A stretch of DNA of 64,000 nt from Sorghum bicolor (GCF_000003195.3 NC_012876.2:41135725-41199724), one strand, 5' to 3'. Positions 35,021 to 47,877 are shown, counted from the stretch's first letter. The notes: generated by a model not told the origin, from the sequence alone. Made by a program: numbers and translations.

Positions 35021-35650
35021 GCAAGTCTAAGAAAAATCCCTATTTTGATTGAGAGGGAGCGGCTGGATGAGCTTCTCAATTTTGCATCTTACGTTGTATG
35101 CTCTGCAAAGTTTCCTCAAGTAAGTTGTTAGATCGCAAAAGAGCAAGTGCATAACTGCATAATCCTGCACAAGACACCCCAGTTTACCAGCTCTCCTTGT
35201 AGCAATGTAAACCACTTGCATTTCCTATGACTCTGGCAAGAATTTTTGCCTTTATACTTCTCATGGTGTCAGGTCGTTGTCATATTATTTACGATGCAAA
35301 AGTGTGCTGCCTTTATTTTACTGAATCTAGCTTAGAGTGGTAACTGTGGTTGGATTAGCATAATCAAATCAGGTGGCTGGCAACAAAATTTCTTTGTGCT
35401 AGATATTTTGAACTTTTGGTACACTAAAGCCTTTGGCCTTTGGCATATGTTTAGCACTTTCAGTTCTTTGGTATCTTGTTGATTAGTCATTATATTCTTT
35501 GCACATGGTCTATATCTATAGCCTTGGACAGGAGTGTCATCAATACATGTTGCTTTCGTATCCATGCTCCAAGGTTACCAAACATCAAATTTGTTATTGT
35601 ATCCCTAGGGGAGAAAGGTTGCTTAATGTTTGAGAGAAGCATGACAAGTT
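35021..35650 (+). pseudogene. Captured pfkB carbohydrate kinase exons
   Basis: Exon one (35021-35119) lies between a TGCAG acceptor and a GTAAGT donor and reads LRKIPILIERER, then LDELLNFASYVVCSAKFPQ. Exon two starts at 35522 after CTATAG, continues in phase with WTGVSSIHVAFVSML, and then needs a one-base shift near 35573 to give LPNIKFVIVSLGEKGCLMF. This is the middle of a ribokinase/pfkB-family sugar kinase of the plant At1g19600-like type. A few codons are missing after ILI, where the family usually has DAERKR-type residues. The N-terminal substrate region and the C-terminal GAGD catalytic motif are not seen. It is a transcribable but non-functional fragment, in Helitron orientation. Confidence 0.8.
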
Positions 35651-36860
35651 TGTTTACCATAGCTCTCTATGTTAATGTTACCTAAGTACTTGAGATAAGA
35701 CATGGGTACTGAATGTATGTTTTGTTAGACCACTTGGATGTTTGTTAAATATCAGAAATTTCGAGATTGTCTTTCCTTCATATTGAGTGTTTGTGATTGT
35801 CAAGTTAATTTGCTTATGAAATTCTTGATACAGTGAGAGTGTTTGTGTTTGTTAAGATCTTTTCAAATTTGAACCCCATTGCTTTGCAAACCTACCTGTT
35901 GTCAGTCTTGCAGAACCTACATGCTACCACTAATGGGAGTAGGAGGCTAAGGGCAATTCTGACATTGGAGCATCGACTGGTGAGTAAAACGCCACCCAAA
36001 TTCTCAGGGTTTGAGTTCATGTCATTCTGCCCATATTTTAATGAATAGAGATGTAGTACGGTGTATGTTTCCATCATTCTGCATGAATTTTAGGATGAGG
36101 TTTAAATATATAATATTGGGGCACTATACCGTCATTTTGTAGTGTTTCCTCCACTATAATCTACGTGGCATAGTGCCTACCTTCTCTTTAATTCAGAAAG
36201 ATATTAATTGTTCCTTGGGAATATTGGTTAGCTGTCAGGATTATTGGCATTTTTGGATCTCGAAATATAGATAGATATGTTTGATCTTACTTTCACATAT
36301 CTTCTCCATATTATTTAGGGATGTCATGATACAATTTTTACTAATCATTGCATAATTCCTGTCTCTTGGGGCAGCAGCCATTTTGTCAATGCATCCCACA
36401 TAATTGCTACCATTCTTGCTTGCAGGAGCCATTAAGCCGAGGGCGGGGGAAAAAAGGCAAATGATCATTTTTTATCGTCAGCCTATTGAACTTCTTGACC
36501 AATAACAATTTAGACACCGTGTGTGGTTTTTCATGATTGAGGTATTAATGTATGATGATGGGAACTCTTGGCGATTTATAGACGTCCATAATATTTTGAA
36601 ATAGAGAGTTGTGTTTTAAAGATAAATTTGCGATGTTTTCCCACAAACTAAATGTTTGTAATGATACAACACATGTATACTTAAAGTGTCATTGTCTTAT
36701 TATTTTCCATCGTAAAGTTAGTGAGCCTGCGACACAGCGCTCTCTCTGATTATGTTAATTTCACGAACTTTTCTTTTTGAATGTCACTTTAAAGTTGGTA
36801 TTTAATTTGAATGTAATGTTATCTTATCATGCAATCTATGTGTTTTTAGTATAAAAGTTT

Positions 36861-36896
36861 AGTTATCCCGTAGCAACGCACGTGCACGCTACCTAG
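36861..36896 (+). other. Helitron 3' terminus
   Basis: AGTTATCCCGTAGCAACGCA, then CGTGCACGCTACCTAG, ends at 36896 and is followed by T. The short hairpin and CTAG end are diagnostic of Helitrons. It is the only such end I found in the window. Confidence 0.8.
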
Positions 36897-37488
36897 TTCT
36901 TATAAATTTTGGTTCCATTCTATGTGACTTTTTTTTGTTCAGGATGTAATTGCTCCAATTTTGTGCAAATCTGCTAACTTTTGATTCTGTCGTTTGATTA
37001 GTGTATTAGTGTATACATGCTACAACCACTTTCTACCTATAAGGCTATACCTCTTCCAATATGTTCCTTCAAATTCAATTTAGCTCTCTTGACTAAGCTT
37101 TGCTTTCGCACGTTAACTAAACAACATTTATCATTTTCATAATTATCTGTAGTTTATTGATACTGAAGATCCAATTTCTAGCGTTTTATTTGGACCACTA
37201 CAAGGCCTGAATATATCTATTTTGTGTTGTCTGGTGCAAGTGCTTGGTAACTACTACTTGGTGGAATGGGACATTGCTATTGCGGATACTACCATTGGCT
37301 TCCTAAAACTAAACTCATGTCATGATGTATACCAAGTACACTCTTGGATTTAGCTATAACTACATGGCTGCAATAAATAAATATTAATATTCCTGGATGG
37401 AAAGAGGATGTCTTCAAATGAAAATTCAAATGAGAAGAAAACATTGCAGAGGATATAGATGGGTAACTAATTCGAAGTACAACCTATG
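36897..37488. other. No gene seen
   Basis: AT-rich spacer between the Helitron 3' end and the LTR of element E. No supported ORF or repeat. Confidence 0.4.
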
Positions 37489-37827
37489 TGTCAGGAGAAG
37501 AAGCCCGGGACTGTGACTAGTTGGGCAGCAGCGGCTATACGTGGCAATAGTGGCTAGGTGGGCCGGTTTGGGAGGTTGATCGGCTTGCTTCCTTTGTGGG
37601 CCGTAGGCCTCGTAATGGTAGTATAAGGTCTCGTATCGCATGGGGAGACAGGCATCGAACACCAGAACATTATTCTCCTATTCTGTTACATTGAGACACA
37701 TTCAGTTACAGAGAGATAGGTTAGATTGCCAATTCTGTTCGTGCGTGTTCTTATTCAGTTCTTACATTCTTCGATTAGGAGTAGTTCCATCCAACCAAAT
37801 CCGTCAGGCTTGATCCGTAGCCTAACA
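37489..37827 (+). repeat. Element E 5' LTR
   Basis: The candidate runs from TGTCAGG to CCTAACA, about 340 bp, ending just before the PBS-like TTGTATCAAAGC (37830-37841), two mismatches from TGGTATCAGAGC. Without the 3' LTR in the window the start is inferred from the inverted TGTCAGG/CCTAACA ends only. Confidence 0.6.
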
Positions 37828-37843
37828 ATTTGTATCAAAGCCT

Positions 37844-38192
37844 TTGATCCTTGCCACGGCGGCGTCTTCCTCAACTCTGGCGCCGACGCGACGACCGACC
37901 AAGTTTCAGCAGGAGATGACGAAGACCGTGGATGATCTCTCATCGCAGTTCGAGGCGATGACCAAGCAGTTCGCGGGATTCCAGGACATGATGCGCCAAA
38001 CTCTAGACAAGCTCGACGGATTGGAGTCATGGAGATCTACCGTACACAAGTCGATCGACAATTTGCTGCAGAAGGCCGATGCGGTGGCGAGTCAGGTGGA
38101 CCAGACGACTTCACGGGTGGAGGCGTTGGAAGCTTATCATCCGCCACCACCACCTCCACCGCCTCCGCCTCCACCGCCTCCTCTGCGCTCGG
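37844..38192 (+). pseudogene. gag: Element E gag, N-terminal part
   Basis: This coding segment follows the PBS. It gives a coiled-coil N-terminus (FEAMTKQFAGFQDMMRQTLD and onward), then a run of about 14 prolines at 38140-38185. Element D interrupts it at 38193 and the frame resumes at 42580. The segment before the break has no stop. Confidence 0.75.
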
Positions 38193-38197
38193 GGGTG

Positions 38198-39592
38198 TGT
38201 TGGTATAAATTAACTGTACTCCTCTAAATAAGATCTAAGTAAGATTATCCGCAAGCACACATATATCGTACCAATGTCACATTATACCCAGGGGGTTTTA
38301 AATATTGTATCCACAGGGAAGGTCTATATGTACGACTTATAACTATAACTTATACTATTAGTGTGAACGATAAACCATAACTAGAATCCTACTCATAACA
38401 GGGATAAGTCACTTGATAAAAGATATAACATAAATAATGATCAGTCATCATAAATAGATAAATATCAAAGCTCTTCTAGTCATAGTAATAGCTAGCCATT
38501 GGATAAACTCAGGAAGAAATACTAAGGTAATTATATAACTACATCAATGAATAACTCTAATTAGTGCAATTACATCTAGAAATCATTGTTAAGTCAACCC
38601 TATATCATAATCACATATAAAGAGGCATCAACTAATGAGGATATTAAGAAGCAATCGTCACCTCCTTCGTGACCGCGCCCAAGCTGTCCTACGTACGGGG
38701 GGTGGACTACAGAGGAACCAATGCAGCTGTCTCCTGCGCGGACTACCACACGACCCGGCACATCAGGGTGCCCTCGCAGATGAACAAGATATCTAGACAC
38801 CACGTCTACATATTGTCTACCATCTACCCACCAATTGATTGGGTAAACGCTATACGAGCAATTATATGAATTCAATAAGATCAAACCAACTATCCTAGAC
38901 ATATAATCAAAGTAGACAATGACTATTGCAATTAAGAATATAAGAGATTAAGAACAATGTTGCCTAAATCATAATATTGAATACAATAAGAGAAAGGTAC
39001 TAGAGCTATACCTCCGCGCTCCAGACAGACGCCAGGGGCTCCGGATCCCGCTGAACTAGAACTCTTCTACTTCTAATCTAACTAGGCTAAAACTATGAAC
39101 TAGAAAGGCTCTGATGAACTAGAGAAGGCTCTTAATGAATGGATCTCCAAATGACTTGATGCCTCCAGGGAGGGGGTCTGCCCCTTTATTTATAGCCCAG
39201 TGAGATTGACGTGCGCCGCAGGATCAAACCGACTTAACCAAGGGGCAAGATGACTCCTCAGAGGCAGTGGAGGAAGCTTCCAGAAGGGGGCTCATGTTTT
39301 CATTGATTCAATACTATTTAATTTTTTTATCAAGGTTAAAGCAAGGATATTATTTTGAAGCATACTCTTAACCTTGAATTGATTCTACGAATAGTCTCCT
39401 AATATGATTTAAACATTTTTTAAGTAGGAGGGGTTAGTCTATATGTACAACTAAATTCTTATATAAGTATGCTTGATTTTCATAATGTTTAAGTAATATT
39501 CTAAAGCATACTTATAATAGAATAAGGAAGTTTGCAAGACTAAAGATATTTATTCACATAGAACCGAGAATATGTATGGTGAACCACAGGAG

Positions 39593-39669
<77 letters not shown>

Positions 39670-42574
39670 CAAGTTATGTTTGAGCATAGCATAGGGTAGA
39701 AATGACCAAGACAAATTAGCAACATGGTATGAGATGTTAATTGTAGTTACATGTTGCATGAGGATTGGACAAACGTACCTCATATCTTCATATTTCTAAG
39801 TGATGACGAACTTAATTGGAAGAGGAGGGTTCGGGTTCATCTGTTGGTGAGAGCTTATGGTCTTGCCGAGCAAGAACTTGCTTTTATCCTTTTCGCCTTT
39901 TCACCATTCAATGAAACTATACAAGATTACATGCTCTTCACTCATCAACCTTTTCCTAATTAATTTGTTGTTGATGAGCTGGGGTCTATTGGAGATGCGA
40001 TAATGCTCATTTGAAAACTTCTTCTCTAATAGATTAAGGTTGTTCTTTCCTACAAAACGTTATGGACACATACCCGAAGGAATAGCAAGATTGAAATACG
40101 GGTTTTTGTTGTCCATACTTTTTTTATTTTCTTCTATGCTAATCAAGATGTTATATGGTTTAAGATTATTTAGCATAAATTGTGTCTATTGTGTTTTATT
40201 TTGTTGTTGCAATCTATCATGGTTCAAGGCAAATATAACTTATAACAAAAGATAAATGGATAAATATTACTAATCACAAGTTGGACTTTTTGTGCAAAGT
40301 TATCATCTCCCTTGATTCATCCCCGGTGTGAACTTATCTCTTGACTTTCCTAGATTTAATTCAAAATTTTCTTGTAGGGTTAGTCCAACAAAATATCTAG
40401 TATCCACTACAACATACTATCGGCTCAAAAAACAATCTAGACACCACGTCTAATTTGACTTAGGAAGGCATTTTAATCTGAGCTCAGTTTAAAAGCCTTT
40501 TAAAAGTAAAACCACTTCTCCGAAACTAAGCACCATGCTTCATTTAAGAGATTTATGAAAGTACTTCAAAGCCTAAACATATATCATAGCAAATAAAGGT
40601 AACATGAAAATATAGTAGAGATTTATTTAGATAGAGATAAAAGAGCATGATCATGGTGAGTTTTTTTATAATGCATGTGAGATGAATATATGAAATGGAA
40701 CAAGTTATGGCTGAGGAATTTTAAACTAAATAGTGTGAATATATGGATTAATGTAAACATCAGTGAATGTATAAGATAACTACTCATAACTGTTGAAGTC
40801 CATGAGCAAGACTTTCTCACCTTTATTTGATCATACTTACCATGACTCACATTCTAGAATTTGTGAGTGATGCAACATCTTTGTTCCCGTCACTTGAGAT
40901 ATAAATTAAAGTCATGTGATGTCGACCTCTTTCTCCAACATTGGATTTGTTATGTTTCCTCTTATTTTGTGGGGGCATGCTGGAAGGTCGTAAACCGGTC
41001 GTTTATTACCCTGCATAAGATATAAAAGTAGACAAACAAGGGTAATCCTGCTTGAGCAGGGGTTAATGGTTATCTTGATCACATAATTGAGTATAAGTCT
41101 ATCAATGTTCCTTAATTGCATAGCTACCTTCCCCTGCAACGGCGCCAAAAATGCTTGTTGGTATAAATTAACTACACTCCTTTAAATAAGATTTAAGTAA
41201 GATTATCCGCAAGCGCACAGATATTGTACCAATGTCACATTTTACCCGAGGGTTTTAAATATCGTATCCACAGGGAAGGTATATATGTAAGACTTATAAC
41301 TATAACTTATACTATTGGTGTGAACGATAAACCATAACTAGAATCCTACTCATAACAAGGATAAGTCACTTGATAAAAGATATAACATAAATAATGATCA
41401 GGCATCATAAATAGATAAATATCAGAGCTCTTTTAGTAATAGTAATAGCTAGCCACTAGATAAACTCTGGAAGAAATACTAAGGTAATTCTATAACTACG
41501 TCAATGAATAACTCAAATTAGTGCATTTACATCTAGAAAATCATTGATAAGTCAACCCTATATCATAATCACATGTAAAGAGGCATCAACTAATGAGGAT
41601 ATTAAGACGCAACCGTCACCACCTTCGCGACTGCGTCCAAGCTGTCCTACGTACGGGGGGTGGACTACAGAAGAACCAACACACCTGTCACCTGCACGGA
41701 CTACCACATGACCCGGCACATCAGGGTGCCCTCGCAGATAAACAAGATATCTAGACACCATGTCTACATATTGTCTACCATCTACCCACCAATTGATTGG
41801 GTAAACGCTATACGAGCAATTACATGAATTCAATAAGATCAAAGTAACTATCCTAGACATATAATCAAAGTAGACAATGACTATTGCAATGAATATATAA
41901 GAGATTAAGAATAATGTTGCCTAAATCATAATATTGAATACATAAGAGAAAGGTACTAGAGCTATACCGAACTCCGCGCTCTAGACAGACGCCAGGGGCT
42001 CCAGATCCCGCTGAAGAACTAGAACTGTTCTACTTCTAATCTAACTAGGCTAAAACTATAAACTATAAAGGCTCTGATCAACTAGAGAAGACTCTTGATG
42101 AATGGATCTCCAAATGACTTGATGCCTCCAGGGAGGGGGTCTGCCCCTTCATTTATAGCCCGGTGAGATTGACGTGCGTCGCAGGATCAAACCGAGTTAA
42201 CCAAGGGCCAAGATGACTCCTCGGAGGCGGTGGAGGAAGCTTCCAAAAGGGGGGCCGAAACCCTAAGAGGGGGGTGCCGGCCGGCACCATGGTGGGGCCG
42301 GCCAGCCCCCCCTGGCGGCCTCTGGCCCCCGGTTTCTTCCGGTGTCTTCCAGAGTCTTCCCACGTCCCGTTCGTGATCTTTTTCATGACGGATAAGTTTC
42401 ATGTTTATTTTGCACTTGAATCCCTCTTTTCAGCTTTTCTAGAAATAGACCCTGGAAAATACAGAATATGCAAAACTGGTGGAAATTGTTAGTTTAAACC
42501 CTAGACTAGTGTGTTTTCATGTTCTTCTTTGGGTTTAAAGTTCTAATAAAAGTTGACGTTATCGACCGTCAATA
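38198..42574 (-). mobile_element. Element D: non-autonomous Athila-type element, reverse strand
   Basis: The right LTR (41156-42574, the 5' LTR in element orientation) abuts a PBS read on the minus strand as TGGCGCCGTTGCAGGGG (41131-41147), the Athila-like site. The left LTR (38198 to about 39290) has lost roughly 330 bp of its inner end together with the polypurine tract. The target duplication is GGGTG (38193-38197) versus GGGCG (42575-42579), one mismatch. The 1.9-kb interior has no pol. Both LTRs share TGTTGGTATAAATTAACT and ATCCACAGGGAAGG blocks. It sits inside the gag of E. Confidence 0.8.
39598..39665. repeat. (TA)n microsatellite
   Basis: About 34 TA dinucleotides lie in the interior of element D, close to its truncated left LTR. 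The array accounts for the Tyr-Ile repeats in the overlapping frames. It may mark the site of the deletion that removed the LTR end. Confidence 0.95.
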
Positions 42575-42579
42575 GGGCG

Positions 42580-43623
42580 CCACCTCACGCTATGTTGCTG
42601 GGTCACCAGTTTCATCCTCGAGCAGCGACTGCGACACATTACCCACATATGCTACCTCGTGCGATGGTGGGGTGGTTCAACTTGAACGCTCCACCAAACT
42701 TGTCGCCTGCCGGGGATGTCAAGCACAGCCAGTGTTTTGATCACCAGGATGACTGCTGTGGGTTCCCTGGAACTCACCTACTGCACCCGGTCACGGGTAT
42801 GTCCATGAGACCGCCTCCTTTTCCGTTTGCTCACAGAGATCATGATTTTGCCTCATCTTCTCGCTCCCCTCCATTTCCCAAAATGGAGTTTCCAAATTTT
42901 GATGGTTCTAATCCCAGACTTTGGCATGATAATTGCGAGATCTATTTTGAGGTATATGCGGTGGACCAGTCTCTAAAGACCAAATTTGCCGCCCTCAACT
43001 TTCAGGGGTGTGGCTGCTTTGTGGTTGTAGACAGTTCAGAGATGGGGAAGAATCATGGATTAGGCATATCCGTGTGAGTTGGTGATGGCCAAGTTTGATG
43101 GCGAACATTATCCTCAGTTACTGAATCAATTTGAGCAGTTGAGGTAGACAGGATCTGTGCTGGAATATCAGGTTGAGTTTGAACACTTGGCTCATGGATT
43201 GTTATTGTACAACAATGGGTATGATGACACGTACTTTGTGACCCGGTTTGTTGCGGGGTTAAAGGAAGATATTAGAAGGGTCATAGTTTTACACCGACCA
43301 AAGAATGTGGACACAGCCAGTGCCCTTGCCTTGATTCAAGAAGATGAGCTCAATAAAGTGCGTTCTAAGGGGTTCAACAAGGATGTGGCCAAGTCCACTT
43401 TTAGGAGTCCGGGAGAGAAATACAAATCTCCTGAGGTTGATTTAGTAAAGCAAAAGTCCCAGAAATCTGAGCTTGAGGAGAAGTTAGCTGATTTGAAGAA
43501 CTTTAGGAAGAGGAATGAGCTATGTTTCAAGTGTGGTGAGAAGTGGAGTCATAACCATAAGTGCCCAGCTCAAGTTTCATTGCATGTCATTGAGGAATTG
43601 TTAGATGCATTAGAGGCTACATA
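42580..43623 (+). pseudogene. gag: Element E gag, remainder
   Basis: The gag frame resumes after element D. It gives the capsid-like segment (PKMEFPNFDGSNPRLWHDNC, about 42880-42940), continues in a shifted frame from 43157 (LEYQVEFEHLAHGL) and ends with a zinc knuckle CFKCGEKWSHNHKC (43523-43564). Stops include one near 43077, TAG near 43146 and TAG at 43622. Loss of a few bases shifts the frame near 43020-43080. Confidence 0.8.
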
Positions 43624-43639
43624 GACTAAGGAGGATGCG

Positions 43640-44688
43640 AGTGAAGAGGTGCCCTCAGAGGATACAATTATGGCTGTGGGACATTCACCTTCTGCAGTAC
43701 AATCTAAAAGAAGGATAATGAAACTGTGTGGCATGGTTAATGGGGTGCAAACTCAGATTCTGGTGGATTTAGGTAGTGTGGGCTCATTTGTCAGTCAGCA
43801 GTTAGCTCAGCACGTCTCTCAAGAACCAACTGTTTGTGAACCTACTTAGTTTGTGGCTGCTAATGGAAGTCCTATGGTCTATAATACCAGATATGAGAAG
43901 TTACAGTGGAGCTGTCAGGGCCATTCGTTCATATCCAATGTGGGTATACTGTCCTTGAAATGTTTTGATATGATTTTAGGATAGGATTGGCTGGAGACAT
44001 GTAGTCCTATGTGGGTTGATTGGATTATAAAGAAAATGAGATTTACTCATCATGGCAAGAGAATCATGTTGACTGGTATTACACAAGAAGTCACCAGGTG
44101 TACACCAATTCAGCACACTAAACTTAAGGGTCTTCTTAGGCAACAGGCTATAAGTCACTACATCCAGTTAACTGTGTTTAGTGAGTAGCAAGAGGAAGTA
44201 GGATATGTTGGTGGAAATTTGGTGGCTGCAATCCAAGAAGCACCAATCCCTTCTGACATCTAGAGTGTCATCTCTGAATATGAGGATATTTTCTAGACAC
44301 CTTCGGTATTACCTCCGCCCAGACCATTTGTTCACAAGATTCAACTATTGCCAGGAGCTCAGCCGGTGAATGTCAGGCCTTACAGATATTCACCATTGTA
44401 GAAATCTGAAATTGAAACTCAGTTAGCTGAGATGCTGAAGAATGAGATCATAAAACATAGTGCTAGTCCTTATGCTTCACCTGTGTGTTGGTCAAGAAGA
44501 AAGATGGCTCGTGGCGGTTTTGTGTTGATTATAGGCACTTGAATGCTCAAACTGTAATGAATAAACACCCTATGCCTATGGTAGAAGAATTATTGGATGA
44601 ATTACATGGTGCACAAAGGTTCACTAAGTTGGATTTCCAGGCAGGATATCATCAAATCTGTGTGAGCAGTGATGATACTTACAAGACA
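43640..44688 (+). pseudogene. Element E protease and first part of RT
   Basis: The protease loop reads ILVDLGSVGSFVS near 43758, with the catalytic D-S-G changed to D-L-G. Downstream LG-stop-DWLE (about 43979) is the second protease block. RT begins near 44400 and includes LVKKKDGSWRFCVDYRHLN and TKLDFQAGYHQI, up to YKTAF, where the solo LTR interrupts at 44694. At least six TAG codons sit where the family has Gln. Confidence 0.85.
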
Positions 44689-44693
44689 GCTTT

Positions 44694-46011
44694 TGTTGGT
44701 ATAAATTAACTGCACTCCATTTAAGTAGATTTAAGTAGGATTATCCGCAAACGCACAGATATCATACCAGTGTCACATTTTACCCGGAGGTTTTAAATAT
44801 TGAATCCACAGGGAACAGTTGTGATGATGACATAGTATATAGACTTAACCCAACAATTAGGCTAGATTATATCAAGAAAAAGGAAATAACTAATGCACTC
44901 TGGTTCCGACTCCGGTAAACTTTGTATAATACCGTCTTATCGGGCAAGTAACCCGAATAGGGGAAGAATCAGAGTAATCCCCTATTAGGCACTATAAGCC
45001 TATCAATCCTATCAACAGGAAGTGGACTACAGAGGAATCAACGCAGCTGTCACCTACACGAACTACCACTGTCCAGCTGATCAGGGGACATTCACAAGTA
45101 AACCTAGCCTAGGCACCACGCCTACATACGAAATACTACTTCAACCAAGTTACAACCAAGATCAAAGTACTCAATATGAGTTGTGAACCAAAGAACAAAT
45201 AAGAACAAGATGCTTACTGAAACCAGAAGGGTAAGTACAAAAGTACCTTAGAACACAGCTCCGGGTGAGGGAACTGAATCCAGAAGAATACAACCACGAA
45301 GAAGCACTGACAGGCCGAAACTCCTCTAGAATCTCTACTCCTCTACTTAATCTTTCTAATCTCTAAACAAGACTAGATCTAGAAGAACTAGTCTCTCCTA
45401 ATTGCTACATCTAGTTGAACTAGATCTAGATGAACTAGAACTAGATCAACTAGAGGGACACTAACCCTAATTATGTGGAGAATATGAAGCGCCGGGGTGT
45501 AGAATGCCTCTTAGGGGGAGCCTTGGGCGTCATTATATAGGCTGAGGTGGAGTAGGGGTAAGGAACCGCCACATTAGCGATCCGCGTCTTCATCTTTATG
45601 TGCACTGTCGGATCAAGCTGACTTAAAATTGACAGAGGGATACTTTGCTTGGCTTTCAAGGATGCATGGGAGGAAGACTCCAAAAGGCGGTGGTCATTGG
45701 GCGAAGTAGGGCACCGACCGGCCCCAAGGTGGGGCCAGCCGGCCCCACTTTGTTTCCTCCGCGGCTCTCGTTTCTTCGGGTGTCTTCTAGACCCTTCCTG
45801 ATTCTTCTCGTGATGTTTTCCGGCGCAGATGAGTTTCGTGGTAAATATGCACTAGAATCTCTCTTTTCAGCTCTCGATGAAATAAACCCTAGAAAATACA
45901 GAATATGCAAAACTCGTGGAAATTGTCAGATTAAACCCTAGACTAATGTGTTTTCATGTGTTCCCTTGTGTCTAAAGTTCTAATAAATATTGACGTTATC
46001 GACTGTCAACA
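44694..46011 (-). mobile_element. Solo LTR of the element D family in the RT of E
   Basis: A 1.32-kb LTR (TGTTGGTATAAATTAACTG ... CTGTCAACA) has the perfect target duplication GCTTT (44689-44693 and 46012-46016). Removing it rejoins the RT reading frame at the [10 protein letters not shown] junction. It is divergent from the D LTRs in the middle but shares both ends. The internal region was lost by LTR-LTR recombination. Confidence 0.92.
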
Positions 46012-47409
46012 GCTTTCAAGACTCATAATGGCCAATATGAGTTCTTAGTCATGCCATTTGGCCTCACTAATGCTCCTGCCACATTTCAGAGTGTGATGAA
46101 TCTGATTTTCTCTCATCTGCTTAGAAGAGGGGTGTTAGTGTTTATGGATGATATATTGATATACTCTTCAACTTTGGCGGAGCATGTCTCATTGTAAAGT
46201 CAAGTGTTTTAGATACTGAGGCAACATAAGTTTTATGTCAAGAGATCAAAGTGTTCCTTTGCTCAGTAGGAAATTGAGTATCTGGGGCATACAATTTCCT
46301 CTAGAGGGGTCGCAACTGATGCAGCTAAGATTCAGGTAGTTAAAGATTGGGCAACTCCTAAAACACTAAAAGCAGTGAGGGGATTCTTGGGTCTGACTGG
46401 TTATTATAGAAGATTCATAAGAAATTATGCCATGATGAGTAGGCCTTTATTTGATTTGCTAAAGAAAGGAATACCCTTTGTTTGGACAGACATCACTGAA
46501 ACAGCTTTTCAACAGCTCAAGCTTGCCTTACAACAAGCTCCTGTGTTACCCCTTCTAGATTTTAAAAAGCCTTTTGTACTGGAAACTGATGCAAGTGATG
46601 TGGGTTTTGGTGCAGTATTGATGCAAGATCATCACCCAATAGCTTACCTAAGCAAAGCTAAAGTGGGAGAAACCAGGCATTGTCCACCTATGAAAAGGAA
46701 TGTTTGGCCATCATTCTTGCAATTGAGAAATGGAAACATTATTTGCAGCATAGTGAGTTCATTATCAGAATAGATCATAAATGTCCGTTATATGTCACTG
46801 AACAGATCATCATAACGAAAATTCAACAGAAAGCAGTTTTCAAATTGATGGACCTGAAGTTTAAGATTGTGTTCAAGCAAGGCTCAGCAAATAAGGTACG
46901 GATGCCTTGTCCAGATGTCATGAATCTGCTTCAGTGTTTGCAGTTTCTACTGTGTATCCTGAGTGGGTCGACAAGGTCAAAATGGGATATCAGGATGATC
47001 CTCTTGCAATGCAGTACTTGGTGGATCCACATACTGATGCACCAAAGTTCAAAGGATTCTGTGTCTCAGATGGCCTTATTAGGCAGTATGGCAGGATATG
47101 GCTAGGAACCAATAAACTGGCTCAAAGCCATGTCATACAAGCTGTGCACAGTTCAGGAGTTGGGGGATATTCTAGAGTACTACCCACTTATCATAGAATC
47201 AAACAATTATTCATTTGGCCCAATATGTAGGAGGATATCCAAGAGTATATTAGAGGTTGTACAATCTGTCAACTCTGCTTTGGGGAGAACACCTTTTGAG
47301 GTCTTGTATGGATATGTGCCAAGGCATTTTGGTATTAGCAGTGACACTCATTTTCACTCTGCTGACTTAGAACAATGGATGCTGAAAGGAATTTGTTGGA
47401 GGATCTGCT
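46012..47409 (+). pseudogene. Element E RT end, RNase H and partial integrase
   Basis: RT resumes with [16 protein letters not shown] and the active-site FMDDILIYS (about 46141), followed by RGFLGLTGYYRRFI. RNase H shows LETDASDVGFGAVLMQ (about 46579). Integrase shows the zinc-binding start (VHSSGVGGYSR, then CTICQ near 47256). It then jumps directly to GRTPFEVLYGYVPRHFG, so the catalytic core has been deleted near 47270. Element C cuts off the rest at 47410. Confidence 0.85.
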
Positions 47410-47876
47410 TGTGGGGGTATAAATCCCTATACCCTTATGACTAGACTTGGGCCAGGAGTCTTGGCCCATCACGGGACAGTTCGGGGCTTGATCCAACTGC
47501 CTGGAGTCTCGCGCAAGGAAACAAGACGTGGAGATCAAGCAGGATTCTAGTTGGTTAGAATAGGAATTGATATCATACTGTCTATGGCAATTGTAAGCGA
47601 CTAGGATTAGTTTCCAGATCTGTAACCCTGCCCTCTGGACTATATAAGGAGAGGCAAGGGACCCCCCTAGGACAACTCATCTCATCTCAACTCAATACAA
47701 TCCAATACAATCAGACGCAGGACGTAGGTATTACGCCCACACGGCGGCCGAACCTGGATAAAAATCTTGTCTGTGTCTTGCGTCACCATTAAGTTCGTAG
47801 CTTGCGCACCTGTCTGCCGATAAACTACTACCGTGGGTATACCCCAAGGTAGACAGCCGACTAGCTTTCGTCGACA
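47410..47876 (+). repeat. Element C 5' LTR
   Basis: It runs from TGTGGGGGTATAAATCC to CGTCGACA. A TATATAAGG promoter block lies at 47641, with the PBS immediately after. Confidence 0.8.
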
Positions 47877-47877
47877 G

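Larger units (their letters stand above)
32041..36896 (+). mobile_element. Helitron with both ends, 4.86 kb
   Basis: It starts TCTCCTACAACTAAAAAG after A (32040) and ends CTAG (36893-36896) before T, the canonical TC...CTRR ends inserted between A and T. The 3' end has the typical grass Helitron block CCCGTAGCAACGCACG with a GTAGC/GCTAC stem. No Rep/helicase gene is present, so it is non-autonomous. It contains captured pfkB kinase exons in the same orientation and a nested MITE. Confidence 0.75.
37489..47409 (+). mobile_element. Element E: chromovirus-like gypsy element, interrupted and truncated
   Basis: Gag, protease, RT, RNase H and partial integrase are on +, with an initiator-Met-like PBS. 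E was invaded by element D (38198-42574) and by a solo LTR (44694-46011). It was then cut off at its integrase by element C at 47410, so the 3' LTR is outside the window. Gag and pol contain many TAG stops. The single RNase H, CX2C-type knuckle and Met PBS fit a chromovirus of the Reina type; no chromodomain is visible because the end is missing. Confidence 0.85.

Noticed and set aside
35833..36048. 71-aa plus-strand ORF as a further pfkB exon
   Set aside because: A possible donor GTGAGT follows HRL, but the translation does not match the kinase family as I know it.
39598..39665. Repeat array considered as a CRISPR-like or satellite structure
   Set aside because: It is a plain TA microsatellite without spacers.
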